Positions 48,737-59,659 of a stretch of 64,000 nt of DNA are shown here, in pieces. Made by a program: the position numbers and the translations under genes. The first letter of the stretch is position 1; each line of letters begins with the position of its first letter. Below the pieces are notes generated by a model, which saw nothing but the letters and a program-made list of their open reading frames with translations, made no database searches and had not been told where the DNA came from. The stretch comes from Acanthochlamys bracteata (lineage: Eukaryota; Streptophyta; Magnoliopsida; Pandanales; Velloziaceae). The stretch is from contig CM034144.1 of NCBI GenBank assembly GCA_019914995.1, positions 3,627,489 to 3,691,488 on the forward strand. The letters are read 5' to 3'.

Positions 48737-49322
48737 GTTATTCTGAGTGTGGCACGCACGGAGCTTAAACTTTGCGAATAACATGGTGGACTGAGATCCT
48801 TCCATCAGTAACGAACCTGTAAAATTATTTATCAAAAATATTGCTACATATGCAGCATTACATCGTGTTATTGTTGTTCGCCAAGTTCTATACTTTGTTT
48901 GTTTGTGTATCCAGAATTGCGCTTAGAATTGGAATTTTGTGAGGATATGAATTCCTTGACATGATATGTCAGCAATGAATTGATGGACACATTCACCCAA
49001 TCATCTTTTTCGGGATCTGTACTGGAAGGGATCAGATTTTAATGCCACAAGGCTTTGCACCAGTAAAGATGAGCAGCAGAAGAATCTTATACCTTTTTTC
49101 TGTAGTCGTCAAGCGTGTTACTTCAGCAGTTAGTGGATGCCACTGTTGCTGAATATTTCTTCCTTGTGAGTCTTTCCTCTATTCTTTTATTATATTGAAA
49201 CAATACATCACCATAGAGATTTGCTGTGCATTACCTTTTAGTTCAAAGTTAATTTCCAGCTCTGATATTCTCAGTGATAACCCTTTGGGTGTTGCAATTA
49301 GAAACTATCTGCTTTAGAAGAG
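48737..49322 (+). pseudogene. SBH: SBH-like fragment, copy c
   Basis: E1 is 48737-48818, E2 48915-49165, E3 49260-49322. E2 lost one base in the APIIVY region. The spacer that follows holds a direct duplication of about 200 bases (near 49400 and 49665) with an inverted 57-bp block between the copies. Confidence 0.65.
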
Positions 49323-49606
49323 GTACAGTTGAGTTTTTTTATTTAAAATTTCTTCCTTCCATTTTTGGTGCTCTACGTTTGTGCCTTTAATGCTTTCAGG
49401 TAACATTTTAATGCAAGAATGTTTTATAAAAATACAGCTGGCTGAACTACCAGCAGATATGTTTCTGTTTAGGAGTACGGTATTATTTTGCCATTGTTGT
49501 AGTTCTTTATCCTTTAGTTTCTCTGTAGCTGGATCTGTTTGGGTAGAATGTATGTATTTAGTTTGTGAATATTTCTGACAAATAGTCCCTTAGGTTCAGA
49601 AGGAAT

Positions 49607-49663
49607 AGGAAAATTCGTTGAATCGAAAGCATTAGTTGAATTTGTCTAGGTACAGAATGTTTT
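49607..49663 (-). repeat. Inverted 57-bp spacer block
   Basis: The reverse complement reads ACATTCTGTACCTAGACAAA and continues into TGCTTTCGATTCAACGAATT. It matches the direct-orientation spacer block present in every other unit (for example 47130-kb-scale positions near 48100 and 51580). It sits exactly between the two copies of a local duplication. Confidence 0.8.
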
Positions 49664-50414
49664 CATGCAAGAATGTTTTATAAATAATATAGCTAGCTAA
49701 ACTACCAGCATAGATGTTTCTGTTTAGGAGTGCGGTATTATGTTGCCATTGTTGTAGTTCTTTATCCTTTGGTTTCTCAGTAGCAAGATCTGTTTAGAAG
49801 GTATGCATTTAGTTTGCGAATATTTCTGACAGTAGGCCCTTAGGTTCCAAAGCATTTTGTTGGAGGATTGTTATGTGATACAACAAGGTAACCGAGTATG
49901 CTTTAGCTAATTTACGTAGACACTATTTAGTTGCACTTCTCAAACTAAAAAATGTAAAAAGAAAAAGAAAAATTAGAATGAGAGGAGGATCCATGGATTG
50001 GCGTAAAATATTTGGACAAATCTGGAAACTTTCTGTACCTAGGAAAATATAAGTAATTCTTTGATTCAACAAATTTGCCTTTTCCTTTTATGAAATGAAG
50101 TGATTCAACGTTGGGTATGCGATGTTTGTACTTGAATCTTTAAAATGTTGTAATTTTTATCGTCAAGTTCATCAAATTGATTGTTATAATGTCCTTTCAG
50201 TTTCAACTTTCGAATTTGTTCTTTTCCTTGTGTGCTTTCACCATTTCAGTTCATTTCTAAAATGTGAAACTAACTGTTTTGGTTTAAGTAGATCTTAATG
50301 TGTTTGCTTTTAATGGAAATGAGAAATGTTTGTTGGTAAGTTTGCTAATTTCTGAACAAGTTGAGCTGTCTTTGATTTATTTGATACTTTATTTATGTTT
50401 CTTAATATTTGTAG

Positions 50415-51107
50415 GTTACTCTGAATGTATCCCTCAACAGAAATAGGACTTTCCAAACAAGATGTTGGGGTGAGATCCATTCATTAGTTATGGACTTATA
50501 AAATTTTTTATCAAAAATCTTGTTAGATATGCAGCATGGCATTGTGTTATTCTTTTTTACTTAAGTTCTATACTTTGTTTGTTATTGTGTATCCCAGCAT
50601 TTTTGGGATTCAACTTTCAAACTTTGTTGATGAAGATGAATTTCTTTTACTGTTCAAACCATATTCTTTCATTTTCAGCAGCTGGTAGACTGAGAATAGA
50701 ATAGGCTCAGATGCCTGATGGTGAAGAAGGAAGAGCTTGATCATAGTCCTTACTGAAGCTAGAAGATGAATTTCTGAAACCATCATCAGCAATTTTATTG
50801 CATCACACTGGAGCTGTGGCATCAGATTTTATTGCCACATGGCATACACCAGGAAAGAGCAGCAGTAGAAGAATCTTATACCTTTTTCTGCAGTCGTCAA
50901 CAGTACAGCCGTTAGCTGAGGCCTCCGTAGCTGAATCTCTCTTCCTTGTGAGTCTTATGCTGATTTTTTTTACATTCTGTTGAAAACAATACATCAATGT
51001 AAAGATTCATTACTCATTACCTTTAGCTCCAAAGTGATTTCCAGTTCTGATATCCTCCGTGATAACCCTGCAGTTGTTGCAATTAGCGATTATCTGCTTC
51101 AGAAGAG
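50415..51107 (+). pseudogene. SBH: SBH-like fragment, copy d, with insertion in E2
   Basis: E1 starts at 50415, but its donor has decayed to ATAAAA. E2 spans 50598-50947, about 100 bases longer than its siblings because of an insertion before the TTTTATTGCCACATGGC block. E3 is 51045-51107. The insertion includes a second TGATGAAGATGAATTTC-like copy of the start region, so it looks like a local duplication. Confidence 0.65.
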
Positions 51108-51995
51108 GTACAACTAAGTGGTTCTATTTAAAACGTCTTTCTTCCATTTTTGGCACTTTTATGTTTGTTGTCTTTAATTCTTTAGGGTGTTGTTTAGTGC
51201 ATGAAAATTTGATAGAAAATGAAGCTGGATATGATGGTATTAAGTTGCCATTAGTGCATGTCTTTCTGTTCAGGGTTCGGTATTAAGTTGCCATTAGTGT
51301 AGTTATTATAGTTTGGATTCTCAGCTGGATATGATGGGTTGGAAGGTATGCATTTAGTTTCTGAATATTTTAGACAATAGGCTCCTAGGTTCCAAAGCAC
51401 TTTGAGAGACAGTCTAATGTGACAGATTAGGTAGGCGAGGATTGTCTTTGGCTCATTACTTTAAAAATTTTTGGTTGCACTTGTCAAGCTATGAAAACTT
51501 AAAGCTAAAAGGAAAAAGTAGAATGAGGGGAAGAAGTATGGATTGGTTTAGAAAAGTTGGACAAATCTGCAAAACTTTCTGTACCTAGACAAATTTGAGG
51601 ACGGCTTTCGATTCATTGGGTATTCCTAATCCACTTATGATATAAAATGATTCAATGTTTGGTATGCAAATGCTTGTACTTGAATCTCTAAAATGTTGCA
51701 ATTTTTATCGTCAAGTTCACAAAATTGATTATTTTAATGGCTTTTGAGCTCCCATTTTCGAATTTGTTTGTGCTTCATTTGTTTTTTACTCTTCCCTGTG
51801 TGTGTGTTCACCATTTCAGTTCAATTATGAAACGGAAAACTAACTGTTTTAGTTGAAGTAGATCTTGATGTGTTTGTTTTTTATAGAAAAAAAAGGGGAA
51901 AAGTTTGTTGGCAAGTTTGCTAATTTCTGAACAGGATTCAGCTTTTTTTTTGATTTGTTTGTTTTCTTTTTTTTTCTCTTTTTCAGTATTTGGAG

Positions 51996-52576
51996 GTTAT
52001 TCTGAATGGTGTCACGCACAGAGGTTCAACTTTCTGAAGAAGATGGTGGTCTGAGATCATGCATAAGTTATGAACTTGTAAAATTTTTTCAATCAAAAGT
52101 GTTGTTACATATGCAGCGTTGTGTGTTATTCTTTTTTCCTCAAGTTTTGTACTTTGTTTTTATTGTGTATTGCAGCAGTGTTCAGAATTGGAAATTTGTG
52201 AAGATGATGGTTTCTTGAAAGCATACGCCAGCGTTGGGCGCATTCGCCTGGATCATCGTTTGCCGGCTCTATGCTGGATGCATCAGATTTAATGCCACAT
52301 GACTCTACATCAGGAAAGAGGAGCAGCAGAAGAATCTTGTGTCTTTTTTTGCAGTCGTCAAAGGTGTGTTGCTTTAGCAGTTGGTTAAGGCCATTGTTGC
52401 TGAATTGCTGTTCCTTGTAAGTCTTACATTGACCTTTTTCACTTTCTGTTGAAAGCTGTTCAGCAGTATAGAAATACGTTGCGCATTACCATATAGTTCT
52501 GAAACGATATGCAGCTCTGATATCGTCCGTGATAACCCTTCAGGTGTTGCAATTAGCTATTATCTGCTTCAGAAAG
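51996..52576 (+). pseudogene. SBH: SBH-like fragment, copy e
   Basis: E1 is 51996-52077, open as VILNGVTRTEVQLSEEDGG with one extra G. E2 is 52176-52416 and E3 52515-52576, the latter missing three bases before its GTACAA donor. The spacer after E3 runs into the second assembly gap. Confidence 0.65.
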
Positions 52577-53087
52577 GTACAACTGTGTATTTGAGTTTAA
52601 AAGTTATTTCCTCCATTTTATGCGCTTTATGTTGTTGTCTTTAATTGTTTAAGATGATTGTTTAAAGCAGGAAAGTTTAATGGAAAATAAAAGCTGGTTG
52701 AACTACCAGCATAGATCTTTGTTTTTAGGAGTTGGATATTAAGTTGCCACTGTTGTAGTTCTTTTAGTTTTGGTTCTCAGTAGCTGGATCTGATCGGTTA
52801 GAAGGTATGCATTTAGTTTCTGGATATTTAAGACAACAGGCCTTTAGTTTCAAAGCATTTTGAGAGAGGGTATGTGATAATTTAGGTAGGCAAGGATGTC
52901 TTTAGGTAATTAGTTAGTAATCTTTTGGTTGCACTTCACAAATATGAAGAAATAAACCAGAGAGAAGAACTAGAGTGAGAGGAAGAACCATGGATTGGTT
53001 TAGAAAATTTGGACAAATCTGCGAAACTTTCTCTACCTAGACAAATTTGGGCATGATTTTTTATTCACTGAGCTTTTCCCATTGCAC

Positions 53088-53187
53088 NNNNNNNNNNNNN
53101 NNNNNNNNNNNNNNNNNNNNNNNNNNNNNNNNNNNNNNNNNNNNNNNNNNNNNNNNNNNNNNNNNNNNNNNNNNNNNNNNNNNNNNN
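53088..53187. other. Assembly gap, exactly 100 N
   Basis: A placeholder gap inside the spacer between copies e and f. The sequence before it closely matches 48240-48425, and the sequence after it is nearly identical to 57297 onwards. Misassembly or missing units here are therefore likely. Confidence 0.98.
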
Positions 53188-53375
53188 GTATAGTTTCACC
53201 ATCTCAGTCCAATTCCGAATTTAGAAACTAACTGTTTTGGTTTAAGTAGATCTTAATGTGTTTGTTTTTAATATAAATGTGGAGTTTTGGTGGTAACTGT
53301 GCTAATTTCCAAACAGGATTCAGCTTTCTTTGATTTGTTTGATTCTTTCTTCTTCTTCTTTGACAAACTTTGCAG

Positions 53376-53964
53376 GCTTGTCTGAATGTGTCAAGCTCCT
53401 AAGTGAAGCTTTCCGAAGAAGTTGGTGCTGAGATCCGTGCATCAGTTATGAACGTGTAAAAATCTTTTATTCAAAATGTGATTACATATGCAACAATGCA
53501 TTGTTTTATTCTTCGTTCCTCAAATTTTATACTTTGTTTGTTATGTGTATTCCAGCATTGTGCTTAGAACTTGAAACTTGTGGAGAAGATGGATTTCTGG
53601 AAACCGTAAGTTAGCAATGAACCGATGGGCGCATTCGCCCAATCACCATTTACTAGCTCTGTGCTAGAATGCATCAGATTTTCCTGCCACAAGGCTCCAC
53701 TACAGGAAAGAGGAGCAGCAGAAGAATCTTTTATCTTTTTCTGCAGTAGTCCAGGCTGTGCTGCTTCAGCAGTTGGTTGAAGCCACCGTTGCTGAACTTC
53801 TCTTGTGAGTTTTATGTTGACATTTTATTTTTTGTTGAAAACAATACATCATTAATAGAGATTTTTTGAGTATTACTCTTTAGTTCCAAAGTGATTTCCA
53901 GGTCTGATATCCTCACTGATAAGCTTGAAGATGTTGCAATTAGCGATTATCTACTGCAGAAGAG
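53376..53964 (+). pseudogene. SBH: SBH-like fragment, copy f
   Basis: E1 is 53376-53455, E2 53556-53804, E3 53902-53964. The E3 donor has mutated from GTACAA to ATACAA. E2 and the start of the unit are almost identical to copy i (57483 onwards), much closer than to its neighbours. Confidence 0.65.
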
Positions 53965-54709
53965 ATACAACTGAGTATTTCTTTTTAAAAGTTATTTCTT
54001 CCATTTGAAGAGCTTTACGTTTGTTGTCTTTAATTCTTTAAGTTGACGTTTAATCCATGAAAGTTTGATAGAAAATAAACTGGTTGAACTACCTGTGTAG
54101 ATCATTTTGTTAAGTGGTTCGGTATTGAGTTGCAATTATTGTGGTTCAGTTTTGATTTCTCAGTAGCTAGATATTTTAGGATGGAAGGTATGCATTTAGT
54201 TTCTGACTATTGTAGACTATAGCCCTTAGATCCCAAAGCATTTTGACAGAGATTTTTATGTGTTACAATTAGGTTGCCGAGGATGTCTTTAGCTAATTAT
54301 TTTGGACCATTTTAGTTGCACTTATCAAAATATGAAAAAAATAAAACTAAAAAGATAAACACAAAGGAGAATTTTGAAACATTCTGTCCTAGACAAATTC
54401 GAGCATGGCTTTTGATCAATTGATTTTTTGCTATTCTTTAAGCTAGTTAAATGATTCAATATTTGGTATGGGGATGTTTCTACTTGAATCTGTAAAAAGT
54501 GGTCATTTTATCTTCAAGTTCGTCACAATTGATTGTTTTATTGGCTTTTGAGTTCTCATTTTGATGTTGTTCTTTTTGGTTTAAGTAGATCTTAATTTGT
54601 TAGTTTTTAATAGAAAAGAGAAAAGTTTGTTGGTAGTTTGCTATTTTCGAACAGGATTCAGCTGTCTTGATTTGTTTAATTATGTGTTTCTCTTGCACAA
54701 TCTTTTCAG

Positions 54710-55308
54710 GCTATTCTAAATGTGTCACGCTCTGAAGTGTAACTTTCCAAAGAAGTTGGTGTTCTGAGATCCATGCACCAGTTATGAACTTGTGTAAAAT
54801 TTTATAAACAAAAATGTTGTTACCTATTCAACACTGCATTGTGCTATTCTTTGTTTCTCAAATTTTATAGTATGTCTGTTACTTTGTATTCCAGCATTAT
54901 GCTTAGAATTAGAAATTTGTGGGAAAGATGGATTTCTGGAAGCCATTCTTAAGCAATGAATTGATGGCGTATGCACTGCAATCATCATACTGGCCCTTTG
55001 CTGCAATGCATCAGATTTTACTACCATAAAGCTCTACTCTAGGAGCTAGGAGCAGCAGAGAATCTTTTACCTTTTTCTACAGTAGTCAACGATGTGCGCT
55101 TCAGCAGGTAGTTGAGGCCACCACCATTGCTGAATTTCTCTTCCTTGTGAATCTTACGTCGTTTTTTTTCTACTTTCTGTTGAAAACTATACATCATTGT
55201 AGAGATTTGTTCCACATTACCATTTAGTTCCAAAGTGATTTCCAGGTCTGATATCCTCAGTGATAACTCTGAGGGTGTTGCAATTAGCGATTATTTGCTT
55301 CAGAAGAG
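54710..55308 (+). pseudogene. SBH: SBH-like fragment, copy g
   Basis: E1 is 54710-54793, E2 54895-55146 and E3 55246-55308. The E2 donor is GTGAAT rather than GTGAGT. The APIIVYW region has become ALQSSYWP by small changes. Confidence 0.65.
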
Positions 55309-56132
55309 GTACAAGTGAGTATTCTATTTAAAAGTTCTTTCTTCCATTTAAGCCCTTCACGGTTGTTGCTTTATTCTTTAGGTGATATTTTAATTCGTAA
55401 TACTTGATAAAAGACAAACCTGGTTGAACTATCAGAATAGGTATTTCTATTTAGTAGTTCAGTATTATTGCCATTGCCAATGTTCTTTTAGTTTTGGTTT
55501 TCATTTTGTATTTGATGGGTTGGAAGGTATGGATTTAATTGGATTAGACAATAGGTCTTAGCTTTAAAGCATTTTGAGAGAGCGTGTTATGAACCAATTT
55601 TAGCTGAGGAGGTCTTTATCTAATTACTTAAGAACTTTTTGGTTGCACAAATCAAAATATGAAAAAATAAAACCAAAAAGAAGAACTTGAATATGAGCAA
55701 GAACCATAGATTTGTTTAAAATATTTGGACAAATCTGCGAAACTTTTTGTACCTAGACAAATTCAAGCACGATTTTCGATTCATTGAATTTTCTCATTCC
55801 ACCAGTAAAATGAAATGATTCAATGTTTGGTGTGCGGATGCTGGTGCTTTAATCTGTAAAACGTTGCTATTTTTATCTTTAAGTTCGTCAAAATTGATTG
55901 TTTTAATGGCCTTTGAGTTCTTATTTTCAATTTTGTTCTTTTTTTTTGTGTGGTTTCACCATTTCTTTGCAATTCGAAATGACAACAAACTGCTATGGTG
56001 TAAATAGATCATAATGTGTTTGTTTTTAATAGAAATGTGAAAATTTTGTTTGTAGGTTTGCTAATTTCCGAACAGGATTCAACGGTCATTGATTTCTTTG
56101 ATTCTTTATTTTTTCTTTCTCAATCATTGAAG

Positions 56133-56648
56133 TTATTCTGAATATCTCACGCTCAGAAGTGGAACTTTCCGATAAAGACGGTTGTCTGAGATCCATGCAT
56201 CAGTTGGATTGTGTTATTCTTTATTCCTCAAATTTTATTTTATGTTATTATATATTCCAGCATTATGCTTAGGATTGTAAATTTGTGGAAAAGATGGATT
56301 TTGCAAACATGCGTCAGCAATGAACTTATGGGCGAATTCGTTCCAATCATTGTTTGTTGGCTCTGTGCTGGAATGCGGCAGATTTTACACCACAATGATC
56401 TACACCAGGAAGAGGAGCAGCAGAAGAATCTTGTTCTTTTTTGTTTTAGTTTTGGTTTTCACTAGCTAGATATAATGGGCTGAATTTCACGCTTTTAGTT
56501 TCGTTGAAATTTTATTTTTCTGTTGGAAACAATTCATCATTATAGAGATTTGTAAAGTATTATCTTTAGTTCGAAAGTGATTTGCAGATCTGATATCCTC
56601 ACTGATAACCCTGACGGTGTTGCAATTACCAATTATCTGCACAGAAAG
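56133..56648 (+). pseudogene. SBH: SBH-like fragment, copy h, frame preserved through E2
   Basis: E1 starts at 56133 but lost its donor and part of the following intron. E2 starts at 56261. Its frame reads NELMGEFVPIIVCWLCAGM and continues without shift into DLHQEEEQQKNLVLF. SBH proteins have DELLGTFVPI-VYW-YSG, then RLHTRREEDEKNLVS at this place. This is the only copy in which both halves of the match are in one frame. E2 is then truncated near 56440, and E3 is 56588-56648. Confidence 0.75.
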
Positions 56649-57482
56649 GTACAACTGAGTATTTCTATTTAAAAGTTCTTTCTTCCATTTGAAGCACTTT
56701 ATGTTTGTTGCCTTTAATTCTTTAAGGTGATGTTTAATCCATGAAACTTTGATAGAAAATAAACTGGTTGAACTACCTGCGTAGTAGTTCAGTATTGAGT
56801 TGCAATTGTTGTAGTTCTTTTAGTTTTGATTTCTCAGTAGCTGACATGATAGGATGGAAAGTACGCATTTAGTTTCTGAATATTGTAGACAATAGGCCTT
56901 AGATCCCAAAGCATTTTTAGAGAGGTTGTTATGTGTTGTAATTAGGTCGTTGAGGATGTCTTTAGCTAATTCCGTAGGACCTTTTTGGTTGCACTTCTCA
57001 AAATATGGAAAAACAAACTAAAACAAAAAAGCACGAAGGTGAGGAAGAACCACAGATTGGTTAACAAAATTTTGACAAATCTGCGAAACTTTCTGTACCT
57101 AGACAAATTTGAGCATGGCTTTCGATTTTGAATTTTTCCTTTCCATTACTCGAATTAAATGATTCGAAGTTTGGTATGCGGGTGCTTGTACTTGAATAAA
57201 ATGATCCAAAGTTGCAATTTTTATCTTCAAGTTCGTCACAATTGATTGTTTAAATGGCCTTTGAGTTCCCATTTTCAAATTTGTTCTTTTTTTGTGTGTA
57301 TAGTTTCACCATCTCAGTTCAATTCCGAATTTAGAAACTAACTGTTTTGGTTTAAGTAGATCTTAATGTGTTTGTTTTTAATATAAATGTGGAGTTTTGT
57401 TGGTAGTGTTTGCTATTTCAAACAGGATTCAACTTTCTTTGATTTGTTTGATTCTTTCTTCTTCTTTGACAATCTTTTGCAG

Positions 57483-58080
57483 GTTATTCTGAATGTGTCA
57501 CGCTCAGAAGTGAAACTTTTCGAAGAAGTTGGTGTTCTGAGATCCATGCATCAGTTATGAACTTTGTAAAATTTTTTAAAAAAAATGTGATTACATATGC
57601 AACAATGCATTGTTTTATTCTTTGTTCCTCAAATATTATACTTTGTGTGTTATTGTGTATTCCAGGATTTTGCTTAGAATTTGAAATTTGTGGAGAAGAT
57701 GGATTTCTGGAAACCGTAAGTTAGCAATGAACCGATGGGCGCATTCGCCCAATCACCATTTACTAGCTCTGTGCTAGAATGCATCAGATTTTCCTGCCAC
57801 AAGGCTCTACACCAGGAAAGAGGAGCAGCAGAAGAATCTTGAACCTTTTTCTGCAGTAGTCAAGGATGTGTTGCTTCAAGCTGTCCGTTAAGGCCACCAC
57901 TGCTGAATTTCTATTCCCTGTGAGTCTTACATTGACTATTTTACTTTCTGTTGATAACAATACATTATTATAGAGATTTGTTGCACATTACCTTTTAGTT
58001 CCATAGTGATTTCCAGCTCCGATATCCTCATTGAATAGGCTTGAGGGTGTTGCAATTAGTAATTATTTGCTGCAGAAGAG
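57483..58080 (+). pseudogene. SBH: SBH-like fragment, copy i
   Basis: E1 is 57483-57565, E2 57666-57919, E3 58017-58080. The E2 acceptor is followed by GATTT where others have CATTG. Nearly identical to copy f over E1 and E2. Confidence 0.65.
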
Positions 58081-58900
58081 GTACAACTGAGAATTTCTAT
58101 TGAAGAGTTCCTTCTTCCATTTAAGCACTTTAAGTTTGTTGTCTTTCATTCTTTAAGGGGATTTTTAACCCATGAAAGTTTGATAGCAAAGCTGGTTGAA
58201 CAACTGCCGGTATAGATATTTCTGTTTAGTAGTTCGGTATTGAGTTGCCATTACTGTAGTTCATTTAGTTGTGGTTTCTCAGTAGCTGGATATGATGGGT
58301 TGAAGGTATACATTGTTTCTGAAAATTGTAGACAACAAGCCTTAGATCCCAAAGCATGTTGAGAGAGGGTGTTATGTGATACAATTAGGTACCGAGGATG
58401 TCTTTAGGTGAGTACTTGGACCTTTTTTGTTGAACTCTCAGAATATGAAAAAGTAAACTAAAAAGAAAATGTAGCATGAGATGAAGAACCATAGATTTCT
58501 TTAAAATATTTAGACACATCTGTGAAACTTTCTATACCTTGACAAATCGAGCACGATTTTCGATTCATTCAAATTTTCCCATTTCAACAATGAAATGAAA
58601 TTATTCAATTTTTGGTGTGCAGAAGCTGGTACGTGAATCTATAAAATGTTTGCAATTTTATATCTTCAAGTTCGTCAAAATTGAATAATGTGTAATGGCT
58701 TTTGAGTTCCAATTTTTCGAATTTGTCCTTTTTTTATGTGTGTGGTTTCGGCATTTAGTTCAATTTCAAATTGAGAAACTAATAGTTTTGCTTTTAATAG
58801 AAATGTGAAATATTACGTTGGTAAGTTTGCTCATTTCCGAAAAAGATTCAACTGTCTTTGAATTGTTTGATTCTTTGTTTCTCTTTCTCAATCTACGTAG

Positions 58901-59429
58901 GTTATTCTGAATGTGCCACGTTAAGAAGTGGAAGTTTCCAAAGAATATGATGGTCTGAGATCCATGCATCAGTTATGAACTTGTAAAATTTTTTATCAAA
59001 ATATGTTGTTACATATGTAGCATTGCACTGTGTGATTCTTTGTTCCTCAAATTTTATACTTTGCATGTTGTTGTGGATTTCAGCGTTGTGCTTAGAATTG
59101 GAAATTTGCGGAGAAGATGGATTTCTGGAAAACATACACCAGCAATGAACTAATGGGTGCATTTGCTCCAAGAATCGGTTACTGGCTCTGTGCTGGACGC
59201 ATCAGATTTTACTACCACAAGGCTCTACACCAGGAAAGAGGAGCAGCAGAAGAATCTTGTATCTTTTTCTGCAGTAGTCAAGGATGTGTTGCTTCAGCAG
59301 TTAGTTGATGCCAACATTGCTGAATTTCTCTTCCCCGTTGCTCTTTAGTGCCGAAATGATTTCCAGCTCTTATATCCTCAGTGATAACCCTAAGGGTGCT
59401 GCAATTTGCAATTATCTGCTGCAGAAGTG
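58901..59429 (+). pseudogene. SBH: SBH-like fragment, copy j, best preserved
   Basis: E1 is 58901-58982. E2 starts at 59084 with ATG at 59117 and reads MDFWKTYTSNELMGAFAP, then GYWLCAG. In a second frame it reads TTRLYTRKEEQQKNLVSFSA, then VVKDVLLQQLVDANIAEFLF. SBH proteins read RLHSK-DEDEKNLVSKSAVVKGVLLQQ here, so about two thirds of the residues agree. The short deletion between the halves removes the GMYV-LGSLD part. E3 is 59367-59429. The intron between E2 and E3 has shrunk to about 30 bases, too short to splice. Confidence 0.8.
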
Positions 59430-59659
59430 GTACAAGTATTTCTACTTTAGTTTGTTCTTACATTTCAAGTGCTCTTCCCGTTTTGGCTTTAATTCCTTTA
59501 GTTATGTATTTTTCCTTGAAGGTTAGATAGAAACTAAAGCTGGTGAACTACCAATATAGATCCTTCTGTTTAGTGCTTCGGTATTGAGTTGCCATTGTTG
59601 TAATTCTTTAGTATCTGGATATGATGGGTTGGAAGGTAAGCGTTCAGTTTCCAAATATT

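Larger units (their letters stand above)
45868..59430 (+). repeat. Tandem array of ten SBH-like N-terminal fragments
   Basis: Ten diverged units (a to j) follow each other in the same orientation at intervals of about 1.35-1.68 kb. Each has up to three exon-like pieces with splice signals: E1 (leader-like), E2 (start of the SBH-like protein) and E3. The spacer is also conserved, with blocks such as CTGTACCTAGACAAATT and TTTGCTAATTTCTGAACAGGATTCA. Only the first part of the hydroxylase is present; the His-box region never appears. Most units share a reading-frame shift in E2, so the founder was probably already broken. Confidence 0.85.

Noticed and set aside
45868-59430. Treating the array as ten tandem functional hydroxylase genes.
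   Set aside because: No copy has the His-box catalytic half, nearly all have a shifted frame in E2, and several have destroyed splice sites.
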